64,000 bases of DNA from Siphonodentalium dalli (lineage: Eukaryota > Mollusca > Scaphopoda > Gadilida > Siphonodentaliidae), in assembly GCA_032622095.1 (NCBI GenBank), contig CP136064.1, positions 257,035,863 through 257,099,862 of the forward strand, written 5' to 3'. Numbering within the stretch: the first letter of the stretch is position 1; every line of letters starts with the position of its first letter. Shown here one piece after another: positions 25,601 to 40,600 of the stretch. The notes below the pieces were generated by a model that saw nothing but the letters and a program-made list of their open reading frames with translations, did not search any database and had not been told where the DNA came from. The position numbers were made by a program, and so were the translations under genes.

Positions 25601-28600
25601 GGTGTATTCAGCCTACATGAATAGTGCACGTGAACAAGATTCCGGACAATTTAAGTCATTTTAGCTCAACTTGACAAGTATGAGCCATATATGGAATTCA
25701 TGAATATTCAACACTTCCATATATGGAATGCTACGCCAGAACTTTGACCTGTAACACTGAATGCGCGGAACGGGGCAGGGTGCATCCAATATTGTAGCGA
25801 CTCAGTGATCTCGCTTATTGCCATGGGTTATATTAGCATCCATTGTCCGTCCGTCCGTGCGCGCGTCTGTCCGTCTGCCAACACTTTCCGTTAACACACC
25901 CTACACGCACATCTCTCATCCGATCGTCACCAAACTTCATGTGGATATTCTGTGTGACCTCTAGATAGGAGCCATCGATTATTTCCGAAATGTGTTAAAA
26001 CACATGACCGCAGCAGCCATCTTCGATTTCCAATTTGAATCCATTGGCACACCCTGCAGCCCGCATTTATTGGGGAATTGTTTCGAAAATATACAAGCAT
26101 GTTTAGGATCACCTCTAAATGGGAGCTATCTAATTTGAAAAAAATTTGATGGAACAAAAAAGCTGCCAACGGTCATCTTGGATGTTAATCTTTGTATGAC
26201 TAAATTCTTTGGCACACCCTACAGACGGCATCCCTCATCCGACCTTCGGGATGACCTCTAGATGTGAGTCTGCCATTTTTACCGAATTTCGTTAAAACGT
26301 GGCCGCCAGCAGACATCTTGGATTTTAATCTTTGCATAACTAAATTCTTAAAAGGCAACACCACTCATCCGATCGTCACCAAACTTCATAAGGAACTTCG
26401 GGGTGACCTCTATAGATGGGAGCCTCCCATTTTTACCGAAATTCGTTAGTCATGGACACCAGCAGCCAGCTTGGATTTTACTCTTTGCATGACTAAATAC
26501 TTCGGCACACCCTATATACAGACGACATCCTTCATCCGATCGTCACCAGACTCCATATGGATATTCGGGTGACCACTAGATGGGAGCATCAAATTGTTCC
26601 AAATTTTGTTGAAAATTATGGCCGCTATCGGATTTTAATCTATATGTCTTCATGTTTACATCTAGTGTTACTTAGACATTTCAACTTTTCGCGAACATGG
26701 GGCTATTAATAATTGAATCCCGGATTTTTTTTACCCTGTGCCAATGCATTCTCTTATATATAAGAGAATGCATTGGCCTAACAATTTTTTACAATTTTAA
26801 TAATTTTTTCTTGTATTCTTTAACAATTTTATAATTTCACCCATACAGAGCCCCAGACAAACATGAGCAGATGACACTCTTCTATGTGCTTCTATATGTG
26901 TGTGAGGCTCCCTGCAGGGTAATGGATGTTTTTTATATCTTTATATGTCTTTATATCCTTATATGTGCAGGTGTATAATTATAACAATCAAACTAAATGC
27001 TAGCTCGATCTGAGAAATCCCCATTTGTTCGTTTATCCACAATATATTTAAATACGCAAATATTATAGGGAAATTGACGGAAAAATCTATCCCGGGGAAC
27101 TGAAAGAAAAGAAAGCCGCACAAAAACAATACGATGCAGCGAAAGAGAAGGGACAAAGCGCCGGTCAGATAAAAGCCAGGTAACTACATCATCATCGAAC
27201 TACAGTAATGCCCTAAATAATCGACTCTTTAACCACAGCAGAATTATGGGTAATTTTTCAGGAGTTAGTCGGAAATATGACTCGTTGCCATTCATCTGAA
27301 AGCTCTCAGTGAGAGCTTTCCGATGAATGGCAACAAGCCATATTTCTGACTAAATCCTGAAAAATTACCCATAATTCTGCTGTGGTTAAGGAGTCAATTA
27401 TTCAGGGCATTACTGTATCTACTGTCAGTTTAGAATTATATTCTACAGCTAGTGAACTACATATATATTTGGAATATTCCACAGGTTCCCAGAACAAAAA
27501 CTAACTCCACCCCCAATAATACTTAATCCTATAGATCTATATGATTAAGTATTAATGGGGGTGGGGTAAATTTGTGTTCTGTGGACCTGTGTTCCGATTT
27601 GGTGTCCAACTTGGAAATTCCAGACAAGGGCAACTCCATTTACAAACCCTATATACATCCCTATATACACACCCATATATACATGCATATAGGTCGACTG
27701 GTGCATTGAGCTTTCCAATTGTAGGAAATGATTCGTTAGAAAATCAAAGTGGCATAACAATATCAAGCTCTATTTGTCTGCTTCTCCAGCTATTATATCA
27801 GGCATGACATGGATATTATATCAGGCATGACATTATATCAGGCATGACATGGATATTATATCAGGCATGACATGGATATTATATCAGGCATGACATGGAT
27901 ATTATATCAGGCATGACGTGGATATTATATCAGGCATGACATGGATATTATATCAGGCATGACATTATATCAGGCATGACATTATATCAGGCATGACATG
28001 GATATTATATCAGGCATGACATGGATATTATATCAGGCATGACATGTATATTATATCAGGCATAACATGGATATTATATCAGGCATGACATGGATATTAT
28101 ATCAGACATGACATGTATATTATATCAGGCATTACATGGATATTATATCAGGCATGACATGGATATTATATCAGGCATGACATGGATATTATATCAGGCA
28201 TGACATGGATATTATTTCAGACATGACATGGATATTATATCAGGCATGACATGGATATTATATCAGGCATGACATGGATATTATATCAGGCAAGACATGG
28301 ATATTATATCAGGCATGACATGGATATTATATCAGGCATGACATGGATATTATATCAGGCATGACATGGATATTATGTCAGGCATGACATGGATATTATA
28401 TCAGGCATGACATGGATATTATGTCAGGCATGACATGGATATTATATCAGGCATGACATGGATATTATATCAGGCATGACATGGATATTATATCAGGCAT
28501 GACATCGATATTATATCAGGCATGACATGGATATTATTTCAGACATGACATGGATATTATATCAGGCATGACATGGATATTATATTAGGCATGACATGGA

Positions 28601-31600
28601 TATTATATCAGGCATGACATGGATATTATATCAGGCATGACATGGATATTATATCAGGCATGACATTATATCAGGCATGACATGGATATTATATCAGGCA
28701 TGACATTATACCAGGCATGACATGGATATTATATCAGGCATGACATTATATCAGGCATGACATGGATATTATATCAGGCATGACATTTCCAAACATTGGA
28801 TATTTTGGCCAAAGTTGGGTTAAGCGATGTCATCAGATGTCTGCTTGCCACCAAAATATCCCTGTTGAATGGCGACTCGATGTGTATTCGAATATGCGTT
28901 CTTGTGCATATTACTGTGAACCACCAAGACCAGTCTTCGTCCGATTGGTCGAAATTTGCATCCTTTGTCTATAATAACGAAAACGTTGCAAAACATTCAA
29001 TTTTGTGAAATTTGTATACTTCGATAACGTCATAACTATAACCCCTGAGACGCTAAGTACTATAGTGTCACATGATGCCACCCATATAAAGTGTCTTTTT
29101 GGTTCTGTTTTACCTTAATCGTATTTAAATTCGCGCAGTACTATATTTCGTTCACTTTTAAATTCGCGCACTTTGAATTCGCGCACCATGCTGCGCGAAT
29201 TCAAAACTGACAAACATATTTTAGAAAAGGTCCTGTGTTCTTAATCACTCCTAAATATACGTGTCTACATCGAGTAGAACATAACTGTTATAATTCTGTT
29301 GAGAAGATGAGCGTATATATGCTTTAAGTAATTATTCTGATATTTAAACTGTTATGAGGATCATTGAATTGAGCGCGAAAGAAGTAAAACCAAAACCGCG
29401 CAGACTGCTGACTTTAAAAAATGACTGCTTGTATTTTAAATAGTTCGGTTCACACCAATAGCTCAGACTCTTGTGTGCCACGACACCTCTCCGTGCAGGG
29501 TTGTTGGTATGGAGATGTGCTTTCGTGCACCTTCACTCTGGAATATGTGTATTTTTACAAACATTTATGCTTTATATAAATGGTTTTGAGAATGGTTGTC
29601 CGCATGTGAATGGAATCAATTCAATCTTTCGTAATACATGTAACTCACGAACTCTTATTTTCCCACCCGGTTTAATATAAATTCCGAAGTCTATTTTTCG
29701 CTCAGTTTTAAATTCGCGCACAGATGGGTGCGCGAAAAATAGTACTGCGCGAATTTAAATACGAGTACGGTATTAGGAAAAATAGTATCGTACTATAATA
29801 ACAATCAACGTTTTTTTGTTTTTTATTTGTTTATTGAGAATAGAGAATAACAATAGTAGAATAGACAAAATACATACATGCAACCATCCTCTCAATCCAG
29901 GATATGGGGGAGCGTAACTCTTCCATGCTGCCCTGGCCTACGTTCTCACTTGTGATACGTACAAATAAAATAGTTAAAGGCATATATTGTGTTCGGATTT
30001 TTATTGCATACACCTCTCAACTTAAAAGAAAGACGAAGCGGCGATACTAGATATTACCTTGACATATTATTGTCCGAAAATGGGCTTTCTGTAGAAACAA
30101 CAATGGTGATAAAGAACAATAAATTAATATTTTGTCTTCAGAAAAACTTTAAATTTCTCTTATTATATAGACAGCTAAACGTTGGTCTTGTCTTTTCCAG
30201 GCCGCGAGAGACCAACAAATTTAGCGTGCAGGTAAACGTTGCTGCCGAGGGAAAAGTTACATTCAATTTGACGTACCAAGAGTTGCTGGAGAGAAAGAAA
30301 GGATTGTATGAACACATTATCTACATTGATCCCGGCCAGCCGGTTGATGACATGAGGCTAGACATAGCCATATTGGAATCACGACCGATAACTCGTCTTA
30401 TTGTTCCACCAATTAGTAACGAGCTTCTTACAAACAACGTAGACCTGAGCGGTACGTTCAGCATATATACATTTTACATATATAATGTATAGCCTCCATA
30501 ATTTGTCTAGATAACCGAGTTATACCTTTAATTCTCGAGATTAACTTTAAAGTGATGTGAAACAAATAGAAATCGAGAATAATCTTGTTCAAAGTAGTTA
30601 GTTTTATAAATATTACATCCAAATTGACAACACACACCGTCATTCCTATATACTAATTAAATGCAGCGACTATCGACCGCAAAATGGGTTTCGTCAGTTT
30701 ATCGCCGATAGATGCGTCCCGAATCGAGATGTCAATATTTACAATTGAGCGTAGTTCAGACGATGTTTTCTATTATATGGAATGTTGTGGTCTATTTGCT
30801 TGAGATTTCGGCGATTTTGGTAGAATGCTAAATTACCTCTAGTTGGCATAGCGTCTGAGCACCCCAACAAGTACATAATATGTCTTTGACTTTCTTAAAT
30901 TTGCCCAGCATGCCGTCTCGGTACAGTTTAGATCAAAACATATATAATATACGTACTGCTGGGTCTCATTACCTCCCGACGAGTTTCTACTTCTGAACGT
31001 TTCGATGCACATGGGCCATTACGATCTACATGTGATAAATTGGCCATAGCTCTAAAAGTAAAAGTGCCGTTCTTCTGTTTATTACCCATTTAGTGATATC
31101 AATAATGCATTTTATGATATCACATATTCGATTTTATGATGTCACTAAATTCATTTTATGATATGACTGAATGCATATATGATATCACAACATCGAATAT
31201 ATGATATCATTGAATATTCTATTATATCACAAAATGATTTATGATATCACTGATTTGTGATATCATAAATTCATTTCTTGATATCACAAATTCGAATTAT
31301 TGATATCATAAAATAGTAAGTATTTATAGTGATAATAATAATCGATTTGGCCCTCTATGTTTGTCAGAAAGACAGAAACAGCAGAATGAGGTAATCAGAG
31401 GACAATTGAGTAATGCCATCCCGCAGAGCGGGCTAGCATAACCAAATTCACCCTCTGAGGACCTCATTCTTCATCTATTCTGATCGAATCGGACTTTCTC
31501 TTTGACATGATTGTCATTTCATAAAAAAAAACGCACAACAACTAAATACCTCACACGCACTGCGTCAGTGTCTCATATACATTCTCACGGTGGGGAATCA

Positions 31601-34600
31601 CGTGGTTTCGAGGTTGGTGAGTACCACGAATTCAAAATGTGCAAACGCACAAAATCATAATATACGAGGAACTGACACAAAACAGCAGTTTGACTGTTAC
31701 GAGTGTATGCTGGTTTATTTCTGAAACAAGTCGATACCTTATTTGTTCGGAAATACTTAATGGTTTTCTATAACATTCTGACCAAAGTTGCCAGTCGGAG
31801 GTGCGTGGAATACATCAGTCCATACATCTTGGAAATCCTTTGACTGACAACCTTGGTCAGATTGTTAGAGCAAACAAATGTGAATTTGGTCATAAATAGT
31901 GTAGCATCTGCTCGTATAGCTGTCAAAATACTATGTAATATGTCATATCTTAGTGTATTACCTTTTTTCCTCGCTTCTGGTTGGCTATTTTGAATGCGTG
32001 ATACTCATCAACTCGAAACCAAGTGATTCCCCACCGTGATTCTGATATGTATTGCAGAAGAGAACGATGTGGCTTTCATCAACAGACCAACCTCAAATTC
32101 GGCGTTCATCCAGTTCCGACCATCAAGAAGAAAACAGCAGGAAATGGGAGACGCGGGGATTTCTGGATTGTTCCGGACATTTTATGACGTTGAACGGTCA
32201 GAGGGAGGCGGTGAAGTTCTGGTACGTATATATAGGTCCTAAACCAAATAAATGGGTCCCATATTCACATGGCAAAGAACATGCTTGCCATCATGAATGT
32301 AACGATATATATTATATATATAGCCTAGGGTGTGGGGTGTCTCATAACCAAATGGGTCCATTATTTTTTAAGTCAACTTAATATATATATATATATTTTT
32401 TTTTTCTTAACTCAGTGAGCGTGAACAACTTCTCATTTCTTATCGAAATGGCCATGTGTCCCTCAAATCAAATCAAACTTGAAAATCGGTCCCGATTTTC
32501 ATCAATGTCGGGATTCGAACCCGCGCCAACCTCGTCTAGCCTAGACTGTGCATGATGATCTTATCCACGACCTAACCACCTCGGCTACGGGGACATCCTT
32601 AAAAAGGAAGCCCTTTCACCAAGAGTTGGGAAGCGTATCAGTCTGAACATGGGTTCGAACCCACTACCTTCGAAATTTTTGATCTGCCATTCTGGAAACA
32701 TGTCAATGTACTTCCTTCGAAATTGCATCTGTGACCTTACGATTACTGGTACCGGCGTATACATATGTCAGAGTTATGGAGTCACGGACTCAGTATGAGT
32801 GTTCATTGCTTCATATTTGCTTAACTCAGTGAGCGTGAACAAATTCTCATTTCTTATCGAAATGGCCAAGTGTTGAGAGACCTATTATCGACCTCGGGCT
32901 GATATCACTTCAAACTCGGCTGATAACCAACCAAACTTGGCTGATATCAGGTGGGACGTCATCAAGCGAAGTGTAGTAAACTTAAACATAGTGTTTACAT
33001 CCAACATAACATAAACTCACCCAAACGACAGGTAATAACATCGCTCAAATCTTCCGCGAAAATTCAGCAATGACGTCAAATGGCGTCAACGAAATGGTGA
33101 CGTTTTCAAGGGAATTTATTATTTTAAATGCTGAATATCTGGTCAAATGTTTTATCTGCTGCTTATATGAAAGGTGACATATCTCACGATATTTATGATA
33201 CTTTATGATGACTGTCATGTCATGCAAAGCACGTGTTTAATTGGCTGATACATTGTAAGAAACAGATTTCAAAATATACCTCATTAAATCACTTATTGTT
33301 TGACGACCTTGACTCTTAACACATGACCTTGACCTCACAGACTAGTGACCTTCACACCAATTTCTCAGGCAATACTCTGTCAATAATTCTACATAAATAT
33401 AATAAGCTATACGGGTTCATTTTAGCTCAAATATTGATCATTTCCATAATTTCATTGACATCTTAGTTGTTGCCATGGAAACGGGTATTTTCACCATAAA
33501 CGCATAATTTTTGGTAACCACAGCACAGCCTAGCAGATGCTTCGTATTACAGGCGTTAAAATCTCATGTGTTTACTCCTTAATAGTTCAAGGGCATTTTT
33601 AATATCTACGTGGACATCTCATGTGCGTTGTCATTCACAAAGTTACAACTCTAATATCTTATTTAATGGCCCACTTATTTTTCGAACCCCAGATCACATG
33701 ATTTAAAATATATGCCACGTTATATACCATTTGAAAGAGGAAGCTCCAAAACATTGTACTTTCAACTTATTCGATGAACTAAACTGTGAATATGTTGTTT
33801 TTGTTGAGAAACCGACGTCTGTTCTGTGCTGAAGTTTCTACTCAAAGTCTATTATTTTCAATAGAAGGGGAAATTCTTCTATATTCCATTGAATATAAAC
33901 TTTTGTTTGAATTATGTTGCATTCTGGTAGCCATAAAGGGGAAAATGATTTTATGATGTCAGCTATTTTATATTACTCTATGGGCACAGACGTTCCAAAT
34001 GGTGATGAATTATAGTATTTAATTATCGGTCATGTATAAGTTGCGTGCTTTGTATTTGCATGCGTCAAACATTACGCTCGCGTACAGTATATTATATAGA
34101 TTTTCGCCGACAAGCAACCAAACAACTGTTGCAACTTAATTGAAGACCACAAAGAAACCATTTTTGTGATTAATATTTTTCTTATATGTTTGATGGGAAC
34201 ATATGCATATTTTTATTAGACGCACCGGTTTTACTGACATATACCAGATGCTATCAGGGTGTTTGGGGAGTCCCTGGACTATTGGATTGGAGCAGGTAGC
34301 AAATAAGTTAGGGAAAGCATTACAGAGCCCATAGACACCCCAATCCAACACATAGACACCCCAATCCAGCCCATAGACACCCCAATCCAGCCCATTTTAA
34401 CTATAAATTATTAAATAAAGGTAAACAAGACAACCACTAATATCTTATCTGTATTATTATTATATGAGATTCTCATTTTTGGCTAACCATTGAAAGCATT
34501 CCAAAACCTCAGAAACATGGAATTCGTTTTCTCTTTTAATACTGGAAGTGGCAAATTAAATTTTTAATTAAATAGTAATTCTATTACTCGATAAATTTAA

Positions 34601-37600
34601 ATATTAACTGTTACCTGGTTACAGTTAGATATTTTAACTAGGATAACTTGTATACAATTTATATGATAATTTGTACGTGTTTAATTTATATATATGAATT
34701 TGTTTTTACAGTCGGTCAAAAGCTCTTCAGAGCTGGTGTATATAATTTATCTATATTTATTGTAGGTCGTCAATGGCTACTTTGTTCATTTCTTCGCACC
34801 AGAACGTCTGGATGCGGTTGGGAAAAACGTCTTATTTATTCTTGATGTCAGCGGTTCTATGAGTGGAAAAAAGATCCAACAGCTCAAGGAAGCTATGAAG
34901 AGCATTCTGAATGAACTTAGCGAGGGTGATAAATTCTCCATTGCTAAATTCAGCTCATCAGTAACCATGTGGAGAACCGACTTCATTCCTGCAAATGATG
35001 AGAATATTGCTCTCGCAACACAGCACGTAAACAACATGCGGGCCAGGGGAGGTAAGCATACGGCAACACAATTTAAAAGACTGGTTAACGAACCCATCCT
35101 ACAACCGTTTCCCCATCATGACCCATGTTGTAATATAAAGTAATGCTTTTTATCACATAATTAGTCGCTAAAGCCGGCGTCATATTTGTTAGTAAGACAC
35201 ATGTGTATTATCGGCACGCGCAATGACGTAAGCGCTTAGTTAGCGCAATGATATCGATCAATGTTATTGTTTTGTTAATTAGAATATAATTATTATATTC
35301 AATTTTGTGTTGGGTCATTTAGGGCTGACTGTGAAATAGATTAATATTATCCATCATGACCTGGGGTGTGGGATGGAAAATCGACCAAATATCTGGCCCC
35401 GAGGGTGAGATTTTTCCATCCCACACCCCAGGTCATGATGGATCATTTTTCTCCCAACCCAAGAGCCTCATTCCGATTTTTTGTTTTATGCCAATCTTTG
35501 GCACATTCCAGTAGCTTCGTAACGGTATATATGGGGAGAAATCTGATGCGATATTCGTGATTAACTGGGATGATTTCGGTTATATACAGTAAAAACAAAG
35601 CGCGTTACCCGTGCGCGCAGGGTTAATACGTTAGAGTGAAATTGACACGGTCTTGTGAAAACGACATGGATACGTCACATCGTTGCACCTGCATAAATTC
35701 CGAAAAACGCGCGTATTGAAGTGAAGTATATACAACTGGACTAATCGTGTTTGTCATCGGAAATGACCATATATCGATACCATTAGAAAAGGAAACATGT
35801 GAATATATGACAGACAATGTTAGTTAGACGCGTTCGACGATTTATTGCAACGATGACAACTGTTCGAATGTGGAATTATTTCGTTCGTCATTTTATTTGT
35901 GAAGCGGCTATTGTTTACTTGTTACGAAATGTGCCAGTGGTGCCAGTTTCGCTTGGGGTCTTCCGTTTTATGGAATATGTTCGCAAATTAGTCGTTTATA
36001 TTTCACGTTATATATGCAACTATGTGTCTGCAAGTGAAGTTATGTTGAAGGTTTTTCGTGATTAACAGTTGAGGCTTATCTCCATTTGTATTAGCGTCCA
36101 CGAATTCGTCCGTATTTATTTACTTGAAACCTGAAGCGTAACTGGTTTGTCGCCATTGTTTTGATCTGTTTTAGTTCACACAAAACATGATGACGGATTG
36201 TTAAATTAGTTCCTGCTCTTAATTAAATAGGTATTTAAAGCAGTCACGTGGGTGGTGTGAGATAGATGGTCACGTGTTATGTGAGACAGGGAAATCTCAC
36301 CCAGCTATCTCACACTGGCTGCCTGTGCTAATTTACGCTAAAGTGTGTAGGGGGTGGGGGAAATATGGGTGAATAGGGTGGTTGAACACTTATGTCAACA
36401 TGAAAATTCAGATTTAAAATGGAACTATATCTTTTCTTGAGGGTGTCTTTACTTCCTCTTTGGTTGTGATACGGAAATCAATATTATTTTATTTTAACCC
36501 CAGCCGTTTCGAGAGAGTTTTTTTTTTGGTTGCAAAAATGAGATTATGCGATAAAAAGGATGTCAAATTTCGTATAGAATTGCGACTTGTTAGAGAGCCT
36601 CTATTTATTAAAGGTGCTCAATCCGATTCGGTGGTCCCCATATCATCAGATTCAAACAAAAACATTTTTTGAATTGCCGGTTCAGTTATCAAAATCGAGT
36701 AGTTGCCCAAAAATAATGCTAACCAGTCAATTATAGTATAAAATTGCCCAAAAGCTGTTATTAAACAACATTTTGTTCAACGAAATTTTGCCGGTTTGTC
36801 AAATATCTGACACAAAGAGCCAATTTATGTTAGAGTTATTCATCTTCATCAGCAAATTGGTCCGAGATCGTCTTCTCGTCGACTGTTACTGTATGGGTCA
36901 CAATAATTATAAATAATAGATTTCAAAAATCGATATCTGATCACTCTGAGCTTTCATGGGTGGGTTCCTCGAATCGAATCAAATATTTTTTACCCCCGAA
37001 GCCAAGGAAATAGTAATTTGCGAGCGTTAATTTGGCATCTTTAATAGTTTGCTTTATCTCCATATATTTACATACTAAGTGTGATTATCACTAAATCCAG
37101 CATTTCGATTGGTCGGCGCCCACGTGACTAGTTGCAATTATTTCTCGGTGAACGCGCAACAGCTCATAACTGCAACCCCATAATTACATCGACGCGTCAC
37201 TGATACCGGAAAGAAAAACGCGTAATGTTTTGGGCGCATTTGGACTCGCGCAGGATTGATTTAATAAATCATCAGGCTTCAATATAAACAAATTGTTCCT
37301 GTTCAATTTTGCCAAGGGTGCTATGGAGTATTTTGGCCTGGTTTTGTCACGATACACTTTTCGATTTAAATACATTCAGTTTACAAAAGTGGATTTTTCG
37401 CTAAATGTATATAAATATAAGGATTAACTGTCATGTGGACTGTTTTTATGGAGATGTAACCGTGAGGTAAGTGGTCATAACTTGTATTTCGGGTTTTACA
37501 CAAGTTATAACCACTTACCTCACGGTTACATCTCCATAAAAACAGTCCACATGACAGTTAATCCTTATGTAAATACATGCACGAGTCATGGGATGTATAT

Positions 37601-40600
37601 TGTTGACGGAAGAGTCTTTTCTTCTGCTTTCATCTTTGTTTCCATTATTTAACCCTTTCAGTGCCAGGTCCGATTTTTGTATCAACCCATATACCCTGTG
37701 TCAATGCATTATCTTATATATGCGAGTCGACCATAGGTCGGCTCGCATATATAAGAGAATGCATTGGCCTAACAATTTTTCATCATTTGTTATTATTTTT
37801 TACAATTTTAGTAATTTTGTCTTATATTCTTTCACAGACTTATTTTGTAGGTTTGGTGCCAGGGAATCTTACGTTTTTCATGGGCATCAAAATTATTACA
37901 ATGAATACTTGGTGATAGTTTTGAGTGATAACATGCCCCTAAGGTTTTATCCAGTTTGTTTTTAAATTCGCTATAGCATGCTTAAGCATACCCAAAAAAA
38001 ACATTCAACCCCAAAAAAAAAATCTAAAAAACAAAATATTTATTTTTTATGGCCGATTTTACACACCATAATTAGGGCACTCAAAGGGTTAAACCTTATA
38101 TGGAAAGAAATGTCACCAGTTTATTGGTTTATAATTTGATGTACTATTCATGTATAGTATACGCTGATTGTTTGGTGATAAATTCTTTTTTATTATTCTT
38201 TCCCTCTCGCATCTATAAGTTTACCTCCATAATATTCGTAAACAAGGCAGATATACTATTGGGGTGGCATAATTAACAGTTTGCATTACGTATCCCATAC
38301 TAATTTACACTGTTTTTGCAATGACCGATTCATTTAGCATTTGGCCTATACCATGGTACTTTCGAGTACTACACTATGGGATAGAAAAGTTTACAAGCAA
38401 ACATGCACTGCATTCCCTAGCAGTTACTATATGGGAGAATTAGAGTTGGAATTTATGTTTTTGTAAATTCATAGTATTTCGTAGTTAGAAAAAGTAGTAT
38501 TTTTATTCAAGATATAGCAATTTTTGTGTGTTTCATGGAGTACATGTATAGAAGCTTGTTGGTTTGAGATTTTTGTGAAAAACATCTGAACTCCTATCAC
38601 GGATTGAGATATCCATTCATTTCTTAATTTACACTCAAATGAATGAATGGATGACTGTGTAAAGGCGTCGAATTTCAACGTAAAAATAAGAGTATTGTGG
38701 AGCATATGCACGAGACACTTGAACGAGTTGAAAAACTGTATATCGTTGTTTTTAAAGAGTTTTGCAATGGAACGCACAAAAATCAACATACCTGACTTAA
38801 AACATATAATTTTTTCTCTCTCTTTATATAGCAACAAATATAGATGCAGCATTGTTATCGGGGATTCAGAAATTGAAGAATTTAGACGACGATCTTGCGG
38901 GCATAATAGTTTTCCTGACAGACGGTGAACCAACTATAGGAGAAACTAACCCAGACCGCCTGCTCAAGAATGTTAGATCTGCGAACGAAGGGGCGCAACT
39001 CTTTAGTTTGGCGTTCGGGAATGGGGCAGACTATGATTTCGTTAAAAAGTTAGCGGCTCAAAATTATGGCGTTGCCAGAAAAATATACGAGGACTCTGAC
39101 GCAGCCATCCAAATTTCTGGGTTTTATGAGGAAATCTCAACAGCTTTAATGCAGGATGTTACCTTTAAATACGTGGGTGATCAGGTGGATAACAGCACGC
39201 TAACGAATTCCAAGGCAAAAAGCTACTTCGAAGGATCTGAGTTCATTATTTCTGGGAAGCTCAAGGATCCTAATGTAAAGTCATTGACTACGGAAATATC
39301 TGGTACAAGTTCTGAAGGCATTAAAACTCTAACTCTCGATTCTGGTGTCATGGACGTACACGTGGACGAACATGTTGGCGGGTTAACAAAACTAGAAGAT
39401 TTGGCAACGATAACGGAACGAATTTGGGGCTACCTGTCAATAAAACAGCTAGAGAAACGCCTGCTGATGGACATTACGACCGAGGAGCGTAAAGCCATAG
39501 AACAACACATTCTCGAAAAAGCATTGAAGGTACGTTATAGGGGCTATTATTTATCACACGCTTGTTTCTAGAATTATAGTGTTCTTGCTATTACATATTT
39601 ATAACTACGTCTGGAACACGCATTCCATGCGCATCCCGTTGATGGCACACGACGTAAATACACAGAACGACACGATTATTACTTGAAACAGGTTGGGAAC
39701 CGCTTGCACAACGCAGGCATAAGCAGACATTAATTCAGTTTTACAATATGACAAAACACAAAGCTCCATCCTATATATCTAATATGATTCCACCTGATTC
39801 TTCCTCAACTGGCCACAATTTTAGACATCCCAGCATCCACCCACCTGATAGTAATAATAATTAATATATGTATACATTTCTACAATCTGCCACACGTGCT
39901 TGGAACAGCTTATCGGACTCAGTAAGGCCTTCAGAAACGTTAGCAGAATTTAAACGAAACATTAACAGTGGTCGTTCAAAGATTGCTAAATTTTATTACC
40001 ATAGTTATTCTCGTAAAGCTCAAGTTTATCATACTAGAATCAGATTGGGATGCAGTAACCTGAACAAAGACCTTGTCACAAATCACCTTAAAGGGTCCCC
40101 GATGTGTCCTTGTGGTGGCTTTGAAATTGAATCTGCATATCATTTTCTCTTGAAATGTCCATTATATACTCAAGCAAGAACTGAAATGTTTGCTGATCTG
40201 CCACCGATTAGAATATCACCTGATGTACTTCTGTATGGGTCGCTTGAACTCACTGATGATTTGAACATTAAAATTTTCGATGTTGTACAGAAGTTCATTA
40301 TATGTACTGGGCGTTTCTGACTAACGGGTAAGATGGTTAAAGCCGAAACACGCGTGTTACTAATAAACTATATGTAAAAGTCTTAAATTATAGTCACTGC
40401 GCGTGTTTTAGCCCTACCACCTCGCCCTCGATAATTGAATAATTAGTTATGGTACATACACATTTCGTCACTAATTAAATACTTATTAAATACATTAACT
40501 AAATAGCTCATTAATGGAATGGAAATAATTATGATAACCCGCTGTTTTCAAATTCTCTCCAATTGGGTCGTAGCGTGATCAAATTTGTTTTGAATTTAGA

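Noticed and set aside
27785-28790. Regular repeats that could suggest a CRISPR array
   Set aside because: Units are contiguous 23-bp tandem repeats with no unique spacers, in a eukaryotic intron.
29989-30200. Frame extending exon 4 upstream to an ATG at 29989
   Set aside because: The family alignment starts at the CTTTTCCAG acceptor, and phase with exon 3 requires splicing at 30201; the upstream part is intron read-through.
35817-36065. 82-residue frame in intron 6
   Set aside because: No family resemblance, no splice context in phase with exons 6 and 7, and hydrophobic AT-rich composition typical of chance frames.
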